The notes below the pieces were generated by a model. The model did not search any database and was not told the origin of the DNA. It was given only the letters and a program-made list of their open reading frames with translations. 64,000 nucleotides of DNA from Platycnemis pennipes. Lineage: Eukaryota; Arthropoda; Insecta; Odonata; Platycnemididae. Position 1 is the first letter of the stretch, and every line of letters begins with the position of its first letter. Below, one piece after another: positions 44,690-55,734 of this stretch. The DNA is taken from NCBI GenBank assembly GCA_933228895.1, contig OW121855.1, forward strand, positions 72,874,698 through 72,938,697. The letters run 5' to 3'. The translations under genes and the position numbers were made by a program.

Positions 44690-44990
44690 ATTTGGTCGCT
44701 GTCCTTGTTAGGGTACCAGCTTTTTATCGCGAAATTCCGGGTTTTAATCCCAACAAGAGCAGATTTTTTTAATTCGTAAACCGCTCCACACTTGGATGCC
44801 TTGGATACAGTACTTCGGGTTCAGTTCTCCGTCCGTCAGTTGAGACGGTTAACCCGTGACCCCCTTGGAGCATTTCACTAAGGGTTGGCTGATTCAGACG
44901 CCGGGTTTAACATCACTTCAATCCTTTAAAAATCACTACCCAAATCTAATTACCCACCCATCCTAATACGTCGCAAATGACCATTTCTGT
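44690..44990 (+). repeat. tRNA-headed SINE, near full length
   Basis: Head with B-box CGGGTTTTAATCCCAACAAG; then TTTTAATTCGTAAACCGCTC, GGATACAGTACTTCGGGTTC, the core TCTCCGTCCGTCAGTTGAGAC, CCGTGACCCCCTTGGAGCAT, ACTAAGGGTTGGCTGATTCA, CGCCGGGTTTAACATCAC and AATTACCCACCCATCCTAAT. One of the better plus-strand copies, matching 37080-37385 inverted. Confidence 0.8.
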
Positions 44991-44994
44991 CGGT

Positions 44995-46450
44995 TGCCTA
45001 ACCCGGATAAATATTAAATCTAAGATTTAATTTCGTATTTGTGAATTGCAAGTCACCTATGGAGGCTGTAGGCATTAAATTCATGTGGGTATTTATCACC
45101 TACAGATTCGTGCCAAAGCTGTATGTGTGGATGTCACTGGCAGAAATATCGCAGTGTTATCAAAGGAAATACAATGACTGGATTGTGATAGCTATGAAAA
45201 TAAAATATAGAAAGAAAAAAATGCTCAATCACGGAAAATGCTGCAAAATAATACTTTCTCGTTTCGTCTCCATCATGAATATAAATGCTTAAAAAAAACA
45301 TAATTTAAAGAAGACTTCAAGGAGGCCAGTGCCACAAGAACTGACCATGACCTCCAACTACTCGCTCTCAAGGGTATTTGAGTCTTTCTGTAGCAATATA
45401 GGTGCAGTATATTTCTTTTTCAATCACTTTAAGCCTCTAGCTCCATTTTCTCAGGATATATTTTCTTTTCTTTTTTACCTTACCTGACTCTCCCCCTTTC
45501 ATAACGTGCAATCTCTTAGGCATTCCTTTGTGTGTCTCCCCATCCTTTTCTCATCTCTTAGTCTCCTCTTCTCATTACTCCCCAAGGGGCCATGCAATAT
45601 TATGTAATTAAGCAGAAATGTGCAGTTTTTTTTCATTATACCGGTTCCATATGCACTTACCTAAATATCGCTACATCTATGATCGAAGCGTTGCTGTTGA
45701 TATAATTAACATATAAGGTTCGATTATCAATGTATTTATCCATGTTTGAAGCATATATTGAGTAGAATGAGCGTCGATGTTATTCTTGTGGTTTTATCGA
45801 CTGTACCGACTGCGTGCATAATCATTTCGATAATTATTGTGTAATTCGTATGGGTATATCGATATCGATAATGTACCCGTTTGAATTGTTTACATCGTTC
45901 CAGCCTATTTGGTCGACCATCAATGGAAAAAGGGTCACTTTTTTAACGTTCGTCATTCCTTTCCATTGTTTTAGAGATTTCTATGGTTTCCCACAACCCA
46001 TGTATGAAAAAGTGGAAGGGGGTTAGCGCAATTTATTACGACACAAAGCGCCAGATGCAACCGCCGTTGCGGCTTGGCGGAAGCTGACGTTGCCTGAACC
46101 AATAACGACAGTTCCAAAACTAAACTTAACCTGACTACGCAGTAATGAAATGAGTTGGCATTGAAGTGCTCTTCCTCATGTTTAATTTCCGTTTTTATGA
46201 GTCAACGGACGAACTCCGAGTATGGATAATTATTAACATTACAGAATTCTGGCCCGCATTCTAAGCTCATGAATTAGACGGAGATTTGGGAGCCGATTTC
46301 AAGGTCCTTTTGTCATCATAATTCCTAGAAATTAAGTAGTTGAAATTATCATTGGATTGGTGGGGTATGCGCCAATTCAGTTTTTTTTTTCGATGTGAGG
46401 ATTGTGTACCGACAGCCATCGTCTCTATGTAGTATGTGAGACACTACATA
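44995..46450. other. No gene recognised; ATCGAT-rich patch near 45770-45870
   Basis: GGGTATATCGATATCGATAA at about 45851 recalls the tandem array at 46732. Frames at 45041-45292 and 45814-46026 are unrecognised. Confidence 0.4.
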
Positions 46451-46454
46451 TCTA

Positions 46455-46545
46455 CTTGAATTCCGTGCGGAGAGCATTTTAAGCTTAGTGGTGTTTCCGT
46501 CGGATAGGACGTAAAACATTTGACCCCTTGGCGTCCGTAATTCTC
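46455..46545 (+). repeat. SINE core fragment
   Basis: TTTCCGTCGGATAGGACGTA, AAACATTTGACCCCTTGGCG, TCCGTAATTCTCCC preserve the core and next block. A possible second head follows at 46580-46610 (GGTTGCGAGATCGAATCCCTCC, B-box-like). Confidence 0.55.
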
Positions 46546-46731
46546 CCACCTGATGGTCCCATTAGGTTATACGCCTGATTATCCAAGGTTGCGAGATCGA
46601 ATCCCTCCTTAACTATGACTTTCGTGTTGTCATTAGGATTTAGGTTAGACTCGGGGTAAGTACACTATTCAACCTAAATATCGTAGATTGAGAAAATTAT
46701 AACCTAATTTTATAGTTCTGACAGTCGAATT

Positions 46732-47100
46732 CTTGTAGTAACTGCGATAATGGAAGGGATAATCACGGTTGTAACGATAGCGTGATCGATACCTCCGATA
46801 AACATTAATATAGATCGATATTGTTGATGTATTTAAGATGATCTATATGTATACGTGTAGTAAATACAATAACAGCATGTATAACCAATATCGAACGATT
46901 GCATGATCGAAATCTTCGAAAAAAAAAGAAAATATCGATATTTTTGGTAATATTCGGCAATATGTAATCTTGTAGTAACAGCGATTACAGCATGGATAAT
47001 TATGGTTGACATAATGGCATGATCGATACTTCCGGTAACGATTAGTGTAAATCGATGTTATCGATACATCCGGGTTAATCGATATGTATCGAACCTTCGA
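46732..47100 (+). repeat. Degenerate tandem array, three units of about 115-122 bp, ATCGAT-rich
   Basis: Unit starts are marked by GTAGTAACTGCGATAATGGA (46735), GTAGTAAATACAATAACAGC (46857) and GTAGTAACAGCGATTACAGC (46972). Each continues with ATGGATAATTATGG-like, GCATGATCGATACTTCCG-like and ATCGATATT-like blocks in the same order. Units 1 and 3 are most alike. TATCGATA resembles the DREF/BEAF-type motif of flies, but function in this organism is not shown. Confidence 0.75.
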
Positions 47101-47104
47101 TGTA

Positions 47105-48450
47105 TCGGAGTCGTTTCGATATTTTTCACTTTGAGGGCCCGTCTCGAAAATTGAATATCGCACGTCCCCACCCTCCTGCCTTTGGCGCCCACGCGGACCG
47201 CTCATCCACCCACTCACTCTCCCTTTGCCTTTGGACCACCCTCCCCTCCTCCTCTCGTCGACTCACCCATCTTGCTCTCGTATTGATCTCCGCTCTCACA
47301 GAGAGAGGGAGACCCCGTCCCTCCCGACGCACTCACCCTCTCTCCTCCACCCTCCGTTCATCTCTTTCTTCCGCCCAATGAGACGTCACCCCCCCTTCAC
47401 CCCCACCTCTTTGCCCACTGCTTCACCGAGAGCTCGCTGGAAGATCGGAGTCCTCGTTATCCGTGTGGGACGGATGGTTGCTCGAATCCGTAGTCTCGGG
47501 GTTCGGGCACAATTGGCTCAATTTGGGCGTGGTCTCGTTTCGGGAACACCCAAGGTGCAACGTACCGTCCGTCGGATAGGACGCTGTACTGATCCGCTAT
47601 CTGCACTGCACATCGAAACTTATCGACCGATACGTATCGAGTGATATGACGTCCGCTGTTGCCAGATATCGCGCCTCATCGTCGTAAGCTCATGCTGCAG
47701 GTTAATTATCTCAATGCATGCGGTCGAAATTCGGCAACTATGGTCGACATTTCAGTTAATACGATGAATGATTTCATGATGTCGTCTCTATACTAATCAG
47801 TTTAACTGAATTTACGAGATTTGCTATAAAATATGAAAGTACGTCACCACAACTTTTTTTTTAACATTTCCTTCCGCAAGCATTCTGTGGATAAACAAAT
47901 GTTGGCTTAGTTAAAACAAAGACTTACGGTTTATAATTGAGTTCTGGTGAACAAATAATATTATTGCTCTTTAATCGATTACTATGAATGCAGACTGCAG
48001 GGTATGTATTATCTAATGTAATTATGCAGTCGCTAAGCGGTGAACACCAATATGTTTATGATAGAGCTCGGTAGGAACGCTAATACAAGACAACACAAAA
48101 CAAAAAAATGCTATTTTCAGGTACTTGAATCATCTGCAAGCATATCCATTGCGTGAAGTTAATGAGTCATCACCTAAAAAAAACTTGAACAATTTTTTCT
48201 CGCAGTTGCGTATTTTTCCGAATAATTCATGCGTTTTCGAAATAAATTATTCCCCTGCGCCTTCGTTGGCGTGGAGGCTTCCCGGAGGGGCATGTTGAGG
48301 CTTCTTTTTTAGGTTTTAAGGGCTTTTCTTCCACGTCATTCCATTTCGGTGATAACAGTTTTGCTGGCCTTCAAGTCCTCTTCTTCAGATCTGAAGTACT
48401 ACCTCATCAGTGGTTTTATGTCTGTCCCGCTCTCTGAGGCCACTCAGGCC
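47105..48450. other. GC- and pyrimidine-rich 47150-47600; SINE core scrap; otherwise nothing
   Basis: Bases 47150-47450 are CT-rich with many CpG and TCTC motifs and give a 139-codon plus frame rich in P, S, T and R that I regard as low complexity. ACGTACCGTCCGTCGGATAGGACG at 47560-47583 is a scrap of the SINE core. The rest is AT-rich. Confidence 0.4.
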
Positions 48451-48454
48451 GGAA

Positions 48455-48600
48455 GAAAAATGAGAGGGTGGGAGTCGGTGGGAAAAAAGGACGGGTGGAA
48501 AGAAACTCGAAGTCGGCATTAGTGTGCTGTTACCGATAAGCACCCAGGGGACCTCTGCTTAACGTCCCATCCGATGGACGGTGTACTGAACCTTGGCTTT
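48455..48600 (-). repeat. SINE body, 5' truncated, minus strand
   Basis: Read on plus: GGGTGGAAAGAAACTCGAAG, TCGGCATTAGTGTGCTG, AGCACCCAGGGGACCTCTGC and TTAACGTCCCATCCGATGGACGGTGTACTGAACC. The body is well preserved. The head, expected beyond 48600, is missing. It accounts for part of the 125-codon minus frame at 48519-48896, which is not a gene. Confidence 0.75.
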
Positions 48601-48604
48601 CCAG

Positions 48605-48945
48605 GTGGCTTCCTTGAATCGTACTTAATTTTCCTCTTGTGTATACAAAAGCTCTTATATAGGCGGCCCAATAAGTCTAGTACGCTAACATTAGTTTGTT
48701 TTATCGTTCCACTCCATATCCTTGCTGAATTGTTGAATACCAGCCTCCAAGAGTTGTAAATTTTGCCGTTTGTTCTCCTTGTTGATATTTTTAGTATCTT
48801 TCCGTATTTTAAATTTCTCCAATGAGCTGTGGTAAAAAACGATGGGAAAAATGACGAAGATAGCCTGTGAGACTTTGCAAAGAAATCTGTTCCCATTTCC
48901 TGGTTTACCGATTAGACCGAGAGGTCATTTAGAAATAAAGGTATT
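48605..48945. other. No recognisable feature
   Basis: Mixed DNA between the SINE body and the candidate hAT-like MITE. Nothing supported. Confidence 0.4.
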
Positions 48946-48947
48946 AG

Positions 48948-49204
48948 CAGCGCCGTCGGAAGTGGGGGTCGGGAGGGGCCGAAGGCCCCCTCCCCCCAGA
49001 AAGTGCCCCGGGCCCTTTCAGTCAATGCGGATACTTTCTGACCCATATTCTCACGCCTCAATATGCTCTTTTATCGAAATTCTAGTCTCCTATCTCTCCT
49101 ATCCGCAATAAATGTGGCCCCTTTTCTTAGGTGCCGGGCCCCTTTCTTAGGTGCCGGGCCCTTTTCAAGGTTGGGCCCCAGTGAAAATAGTTTCGACGCC
49201 CCTG
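48948..49204. mobile_element. Candidate hAT-like MITE with CAGNGNCGTCG ends
   Basis: The left end CAGCGCCGTCGGAA and the reverse complement of the right end CAGGGGCGTCGAAA agree at most positions. CAGGGGCG-type ends are common in hAT-like elements, and the flanks GGTATTAG (48940-48947) and AGTTGTAG (49205-49212) could be an eroded 8-bp target duplication (5 of 8 match). The interior is strongly GC-rich for this window, with a GGGGCCGAAGGCCCC hairpin near 48976 and a tandem TTCTTAGGTGCCGGGCCC duplication at about 49124-49162. Confidence 0.55.
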
Positions 49205-49214
49205 AGTTGTAGGT

Positions 49215-49735
49215 TTTCCTGGTGAATGCTGGTGAAAAAATTTCTTCAGGTTTCCAGCTGTGCGAGGTGTACATGTAGGCACCGAAGTTTCGAGAAGTAG
49301 TCTGCCATCACCTTCACCCTGTAGAAGACGTAGTAGATACACCTTCGAAATGTCGTTGCCCATCGACATCTTCACCCTGCTGGTAACCTGAGGAAATTTC
49401 ATCGTCATTTAGAAAGTTTTAGTTCAGCGAAACGACTATCCAAGCGTTCGAATATACTCGCTGAGTGTTTCAACTGGTTCCGGTTTCGTGAAGTTAGCTG
49501 TGTATATATGGTTAATTATCCTTGATTCTTGAAAATATCACCTTACACATTGAGCTGTCACATGGTCTCTTCTTTTAAAGAAGTCAGACGTAGCAACAGG
49601 TACTCAAGAAGACGATGGCTGGCTACGAGCCTTGTTAGGATGCTTTGGGATTTTGAGGGTTTATAAATGAAATAGAATAGACTGAAACAACTTCCCTATA
49701 TTGTCTCATCTTTGCTATGCAAATACCTGACAAAG
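49215..49735. other. No recognisable feature
   Basis: Mixed DNA. Small minus frames at 49071-49408 extend from the GC-rich element and are not genes. Confidence 0.4.
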
Positions 49736-49739
49736 GGAA

Positions 49740-49970
49740 TCTATGCGGCAACAGGCAAGATTTAGGGTAAAACTTTTGAGGAAATTCGAAGCCGATATGT
49801 TTACAGATGAACTCAGGTACATATTAAGAACCCCTGCGTATTATGCTATATTTGATCAGATAAATAAGATAAGAGAGACAGATTATCATACCAATAGATT
49901 TAAAATGTCGTTTTTCTCACTTACCATAAGAGAGAAGACAATAGGTTGCATAGCAAAAGGATAGGTAGAC
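49740..49970 (+). mobile_element. LINE-B C-terminal coding fragment
   Basis: A 73-codon frame (49743-49964) reads RFRVKLLRKFEADMFTDEL, then YYAIFDQINKIRETDYHTNR and FKMSFFSLTIRE. It matches the minus-strand copy at 55856-56077 (LNLLNKFQDNIFSDDVKNIL, TDRFKMSFFPRTIRD) in order and spacing. This is the C-terminal end typical of CR1/L2/jockey-type proteins (...R.FKFSFFPRTIRDWN...). 5' truncated. Confidence 0.8.
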
Positions 49971-50024
49971 AAAATTATCAACAATGGCAAAGGGACAGGT
50001 AGGTGAAATCGGTGCTGAGGATTT

Positions 50025-50080
50025 AACCCCTAATCTACATCTGGAGATCACCCTGCAAGCCACAAAGATTTATATCTACA
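50025..50080 (-). mobile_element. LINE-B 3' end stub, opposite orientation
   Basis: CTAATCTACATCTGGAGATCACCCTGCAAGCCACAAAG is the complement of the LINE-B terminus and points against the plus-strand copy 60 bases to its left, giving a tail-to-tail pair. Short. Confidence 0.45.
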
Positions 50081-50084
50081 TCCA

Positions 50085-52430
50085 TTAAGGGACATAATTA
50101 AACGTAATAATGAAAACCAATTGCTCATGCAGGCAACAGCCACATGCGACCATTACATTACAATATATGTTGTAAAATGTTTCTTATTATTCGGTTTCGC
50201 ATTAGTTGTCATTCAATAACTTTCATTTCATCTAAGTTTGCAAGATGCAGTTAGTATGGGTTGGTAAAACTATGATCATGGACTTCAAACTACGCTACCT
50301 ACATAACCACTTATTCTACATATTCACTGACATATTACGATCTATAACCGTTCGAGGTAAGGAAAGCATATTAACTTCATTTCCATTTATCTTGCTTTCG
50401 TGGTAAATACACCTAAAGACGCTTGTATTCTCAATATACTTCTAAATGTAGTCGGCGAAAAGACCGGCTTCATATTCACTCAAAAGATTCGTTTTTAATT
50501 TTAGCCTCTGATTTGATTACTTTCCGGGTACTAAACTCACCGATCTTTTTTGTGCACGGTCTAACTCCATAACTAAACGTGCGTCTTAGGGGTTGCATGC
50601 GCTAGTGGTGTATTGTAAGTGCTTCCGGATGAAAATCATTCCGGAAGAATGGGCACAGTTCATTTATAAAGATATTGTGTTCGAATCCTACGTCGAGCGT
50701 GGATATGACATTTATTTCAGTTTTGAAAGCTTACACGGATCGACTGAACCTGCGCAGTAGGAGCAACAAAACAGAGTCCAACCCTACTCAAAATTTACAC
50801 CGTAGTCTGCGGACATAATTATACCCTTCATTCTTCAATTCTCTTGCCGGGAAAGCTCTATCTCTCTTAATTAAGCGTCAAGCCGCAATGCAGAAGTTAT
50901 TCGGCTCAAAATTAACGTTTCTTTTGTCATCGGCATAAGAATAGAGTTCAAACTGGGAAACCGCCGACCACATTTGCGTGAACATGCTGCCTTCGTTGCT
51001 GTCCCGAAATAATTCCCGTGAAGGGAAAAGCAAAATAGAATTCCCCTCCGAACGGTGCTTTCCAACTGCTAGCATTTCTCTACACTTTGAATCGACCAAA
51101 TTGCGTGCTCACTCAAGGCCGCGGGGGAAAATCTCCCATAATTTATAAGCGTTTCGTGTGACTATTATGCATGCAAGACTACATATACAAGGCAGAAAAT
51201 GCGGAAACACATCTCAGAATAGGCACACTCTTGTTGGAAAACAAGGGATTGAGGATAAACGTAATACAAGAGAATTTATTTGCCTAAAATTAATAAATAA
51301 ATATAAAAAATACATACACCTATACAAAGTCATTTTTTATATATATTGTGTAAATTTTTACCAAAGGCAAAATAAGTACATCGTAAGAGTGAAAGCACAT
51401 AAAAGTACACCCACAAAATATTGTCCTTTTAAACTTTTCTCTTCCTTTCCTTGGGCTTTTCACGCATATGATAAATATACTTTTATTTTATTATTCACGG
51501 GATTGATCTTCGAAGAATTTACATATTTATTTTCCATTGTTGCAGTTCAATATAGAGGATATGATGTGACAATGGACATGGAACACATGAAATGGGCAAA
51601 TGCCAAGTAGGTGGGGAAGATGGCACGAAGCCATAAATTTGAATTTTGAAAAACAACTTCACAGAATTAGATTTGGCTAGGTAGTGTAATGGGATTACGC
51701 CCACCTGGAAAGTTGGAGGCATAAGGCATTTCTGTATTTTTACAAAAACTTTATTGCCACCGAAAATTTCATGAGTGCCATTTTGCCTGTGATATGTAGG
51801 TATTTTTTATTTGTTCACTTTCTTTGTTTTCTAATATCATTTTTGCGAGCGATTTTCTGTTATCATTTGGAATAATATGCAATTAATTGTTATCGTTTGG
51901 AAAGATATGATCTGACTGCTGCGTCGGAGAACGGCTCGCATTAATCTCGATCATGATTCATGTAAAAATATCGTTATAAATCTCAAATTTCGCTCCAATA
52001 TCTTCCCGTCATCCGATAAATAATAGTTTTAAATCGATTTTGAAGTTTTTATCCAAAGGCCTTGTCGTTATTTGTCATAAAAGGACATCGTAGATGATTA
52101 GTTGGGAAATTCTTTGGAGGTCGTTATTTTTCTTTCCTCTGCTTGTTTGATTTGCCGCATAAAAAAAACGAACTGCCTGGAATTACTAATATTCAACTTG
52201 ACACAGATTTACTCTTGACGAAAAGTCACAGATATTTGAACTCCTAATGAAACAGCCGTAATAATAAGACGTATACTGACACGTTAAGCGTGACCGCTCT
52301 ATGATTTTCCATTTTATATCCACTAGTTTGTTTTCTAAGCACCAGGCAAGTCTTGGTTACGAACCCCGTCTCGATCGAATTTGTTTTCAATCCTTTCACG
52401 TTGTATAGCATACGAAGGGACCGAAGAAAG
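50085..52430. other. No gene recognised
   Basis: The 150-codon plus frame at 51158-51610 is unrecognised and AT-driven. A possible SINE head (GTGTTCGAATCCTACGTCG near 50679, preceded by GCTAGTGGTGTATTGTAAGTGC) and a small CTTCCGGATGA/TCATTCCGGAAG hairpin lie near 50610-50700. Otherwise AT-rich. Confidence 0.4.
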
Positions 52431-52434
52431 TAGG

Positions 52435-52735
52435 GTGGTTAGAGTTCTGACCTTCCACACAAAGGGCGTAGGTTTCAATGCTGGCATGTAAAAAATTTTG
52501 CAAACGTATAATGATCCCCACTTGGGTGCTCGGTGAAGCATTTCTAGTTAATTATTCATTCCGTCGGATAGGCCGTTATACCGTGAACCCCTAGGCACAT
52601 TTCGTTGAAAACAGGCAAATTCCATTACTGGGTTCCTCTAACCCTCTACGCTTACCTGAAAAATTCGTACCCCAACCTTGATATGCACCTATCCTAAATT
52701 ACCTAAGCTGTTGGTCGCCTCCACCGAGTAAGTAA
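52435..52735 (+). repeat. tRNA-headed SINE, near full length
   Basis: Head GGGTGGTTAGAGTTCTGACC and an eroded B-box GTAGGTTTCAATGCTGG; CCACTTGGGTGCTCGGTGAA; core ATTCCGTCGGATAGGCCGTT; CCGTGAACCCCTAGGCACAT; TCGTTGAAAACAGGCAAATT; ACTGGGTTCCTCTAACCCTC; and TATGCACCTATCCTAAATTA. Order is complete though sequence is diverged. The frame at 52335-52541 (minus) is a shadow. Confidence 0.75.
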
Positions 52736-52739
52736 TGCT

Positions 52740-53360
52740 CTGAGACACAGGTAGTACCGTTGCTGTCTCGAAGTTGTCTCATTTTCTTGTTCACGAAAAT
52801 AATCTTTGCTGTTCACTTTCCTTATATTATTTATGTGATACAGAGAGTTTCGGAGCCTTGTTTTCATCCCCGTATTTCCTGCAGCTTGCTATATTTTAAG
52901 CTCCATTCGTTGACATGCGTTTGGATGAGATGAGCAAAGAATAATGTGCTGAGAACGGAAGAGTCCCACGAGCTGTGTTTCTGGCGGGTTTTGCCTCCTG
53001 GAGAGAATCTCTTAGTATTCCAAGTGGCTTTCGGGTGCGATACGACACGAGCTTCCAGAGGTCACCCGGCAGCTGCGCAGCGCCTTGACCCGTCGCATAA
53101 TGCAACGCCGCACGTGGAAATCTGGATTCCTCGAGCAGAAATAATGAGGTGGGCGTACGGTGGAGGATAGGAGGAAAAAAAAGACGGATCTGGCAGCAAA
53201 ACCTAGGCAGCTTCCCCGAGCACAAGGGCTACCAACGCCCCCTTTTTCCACGCTGGGGGAGATTGACGACCATATACCCATATTTTTGAGCTGGGAAACC
53301 GAGAAATTAATCTCAGAAAGCTCCCGGAACCATCGCAAAGAAAATATAACCAATGCTACG
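52740..53360. other. No gene recognised; GC-richer 52930-53340
   Basis: Four overlapping frames on both strands (69-146 codons) cover this GC-richer patch. None resembles a family I know. Confidence 0.4.
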
Positions 53361-53364
53361 TCTA

Positions 53365-53830
53365 CATAATACCCTGAAAGCGACCGCATGGGTGAGCGGC
53401 AGGGGGTGAACCATCGCCATGCATAAAGCAAAATCATAAGATCAAATCGCATGTTAGTTACTACAACATGGGTTTGTTAGTAGTCCAAAATGTCGTCATT
53501 TAAGTTTTCCTTAGAAATTAAGTATTTTCACGTGCAATAATGAAGTGAATGCCATCAATGTATGAGTCGCGAATCGCACATATAAAAATATTCATTATTT
53601 TTTCAATGAGGAAGAGAAAATATCAAATTTACGCTCAGTGCTATTCAGGCATGCAAAAGAACCAGCCAATACCTGTCATATTTCCCCACTAGTAGTTTTG
53701 ATGTAATCTATAGCTGTACGAGGAAAAAATGAAATTTTCAACCTCTCTATCTTACTATTGATAGAGATGATTGATTTTATCTAAAATAATCTAACTATCA
53801 TAGCTATAACTCGATGCAAAGGTTGGCCTC
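53365..53830 (-). mobile_element. LINE-B 3' part: end of ORF and long 3' UTR
   Basis: At the low end ACATAATACCCTGAAAGCGA, CCGCATGGGTGAGCGGCAGG is the complement of the 3' terminus. At about 53715-53770 GCTGTACGAGGAAAAAATGA, AATTTTCAACCTCTCTATCT corresponds to the reverse complement of the C-terminal FFPRTIR coding region seen at 55890-55940. Between them lies a roughly 300-base 3' UTR that is also present in the next copy (53995-54260). Confidence 0.7.
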
Positions 53831-53834
53831 GTTG

Positions 53835-53890
53835 GTAAGTGCAGAGCTGACCAAATATTGAACCCAACGGTGTATGAGCATCAGAAATCT
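53835..53890 (+). repeat. Possible SINE head remnant
   Basis: GTTGGTAAGTGCAGAGCTGACC followed by ATTGAACCCAACGG has tRNA-like A and B box spacing. Weak. Confidence 0.35.
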
Positions 53891-53994
53891 AGATTGTGGG
53901 GCCAGTACTCTTATGTCGCCTGCAGTTTCCTAGAAACATCTGGTTGCCAAATAAAAACCGACACCTTGGATTTTCCTGGGCATGTCATTACGCT

Positions 53995-54260
53995 ACCACA
54001 TTGTATCTTCATCTTCATAATACTCTGCAAGCCATCGCAAAGGTATGTGGCAGAGGTGAACAATTCTCAGGCATCATTAAAATCATGAGGTAAACCATGT
54101 GTTATTTACCACAATATACGTTTTTTTATTAGTATAAATTATCTATAATCAAATGAACATCATTTAAGAAGCCAAGTATTTTCACATGTAACCCTGTAGT
54201 GGAAGCCATCACCGTCCGAGTAGGATATTACATGCATTAAGGCGCTGTTAACGTTAGTGA
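53995..54260 (-). mobile_element. LINE-B 3' UTR copy
   Basis: TAATACTCTGCAAGCCATCG, CAAAGGTATGTGGCAGAGGT, then ATCATTTAAGAAGCCAAGTA, TTTTCACATGTAACCCTGTA and GTGGAAGCCATCACCGTCCG, parallel to 53365-53580 (GTCATTTAAGTTTTCC, AAGTATTTTCACGTGCAATA, GTGAATGCCATCAATG). Same orientation, about 630 bases apart. Confidence 0.7.
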
Positions 54261-54264
54261 GGAG

Positions 54265-54865
54265 AGTTAGAAAATTTTTTTACGTGGAGAAAAAACTTAA
54301 TACTAAGTCTGTAAAACAGAAAAGTCAAATTTTTTCGTTTAGAGCCGGTTAATGTTGATGCCGGGTATCTCCCATATTTTCCTCCATTCTCTGAAATATC
54401 CCCAGCCCTACAAAAAACGTGCACTTTTTCAATGGCGCATGTTAAGTTTTGTCTCGTACCCTAACTATTATTTAAAGTCCCACGGTACTAACGGTAACTC
54501 CGATAGATACTATTAAAATAGAATTCTTCTGAGTCTCCTTTTCTCGTATGGATAATCTCTGTTAGGTCTTCTTATCTTGTTAATGTGTTTTAAGCCGAAT
54601 TGTAGAAGGTAGTATGTTGAAGCGAAATGGGTATACCACCATCAAAGTCTGATTGAAAATTTTTTTGGCGAAAGAGATGTTTACTCACGAAAGAAAATTA
54701 TGAATTATTAATTATTAAATTATTAAAAATTAAAATTATTAATGAGAGAGTCGTTGAAAAGGGACGTTTAGAAATGACTAGTAAAAAGTCGGCCATGGAG
54801 CATGGAACTGAATATGCAGGATACGGCGTGGAGAAACGGGAATTGGGAGAAAAGAAGATGAAACA
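54265..54865. other. No recognisable feature
   Basis: AT-rich with TTATTAAAATTATTAA-like low complexity near 54700-54740. Confidence 0.4.
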
Positions 54866-54869
54866 CACT

Positions 54870-55225
54870 TAGGGCTTTAGAGATGAGGGTGTGTTGAAGG
54901 ATGTAAAATGCGAGGTGGTAGAAAGGAAAACAAACGTGGAAGTGCTGGTGAGATAGTGAGGGAGGAATGAAAAGCGATTGAGGTAATTAGGAGAAGGCAG
55001 AATGGATGAATCAGATTTATAGGTGTGAAGGTATTTTGAAGGACTTGATAGAGGGAAGAAACTTGGGAAAATGGAGTATAGGGAAGAGAAGATAGTGTAG
55101 TTTAGATAAAATGATGGTGAATAGGAAATATGCCGAACCAAAGAAGGAGTGAATGAAGTCATAGGAAGAATTTATTGTCCATCAAAACTTGCCTTCACCG
55201 GCAAAATACGAATCATCATATAAGG
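54870..55225 (+). mobile_element. LINE-A-like 3' tail fragment
   Basis: AGGTATTTTGAAGGACTTGA, TAGAGGGAAGAAACTTGGGA, AAATGGAGTATAGGGAAGAG align with 4525-4595 and 12850-12930. The end CTTGCCTTCACCGGCAAAAT, ACGAATCATCAT matches ACCTTCACCGGTAGAAAATT at 13022, with a terminal TCAT run. Frames are broken. The 97-codon minus frame here is a shadow. Confidence 0.6.
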
Positions 55226-55229
55226 TAGT

Positions 55230-55730
55230 GTATTTTACCCCTGAGTAAATATTTGAATACGGAATCATGTCTAAAAATGTTTACCTGTCGGGACAGCTTA
55301 GCTTCCCGTGGGAGACTGCCCGGTGGACCCGCCGCTGTATTTCCCCCTTCGTAACGGACAAATCTCATTTACCCACCTCGCTCCGCTGCTAGCCGAAATG
55401 GCCACTGAATTAACCTCGTTCCCATCGCTCGCCTTTTTGAATTGGAGGCAACTCAGCGCAGGTGATTGGCGTGGGATTGGTCGTGCGCTGGCGAAAATAG
55501 ATACAAGGGTCGATGAACACCGTCACATACACACTCGATAGTTTCAGGCGCTACGTAGTGGGCGTGCGTTTACAATGATCATCTTTAGAGAGCCGTGAAC
55601 GATGGAAAGTTTGAGGACTCAGTGAGGCGATTCCACCCTCTACGCACTCCATTGCTATTTGTGTCACTTTATGCAATTACACTAAGAAAGGGTTCAGAAT
55701 TTTTCCTTTCGCGAGTATCATCATGTTCCA
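55230..55730. other. No gene recognised
   Basis: A 77-codon plus frame (55308-55541) in a GC-richer patch is unrecognised. Confidence 0.4.
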
Positions 55731-55734
55731 TGGA

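Noticed and set aside
51158..51610. 150-codon frame, plus
   Set aside because: AT-driven composition, no recognised family, no supporting neighbours.
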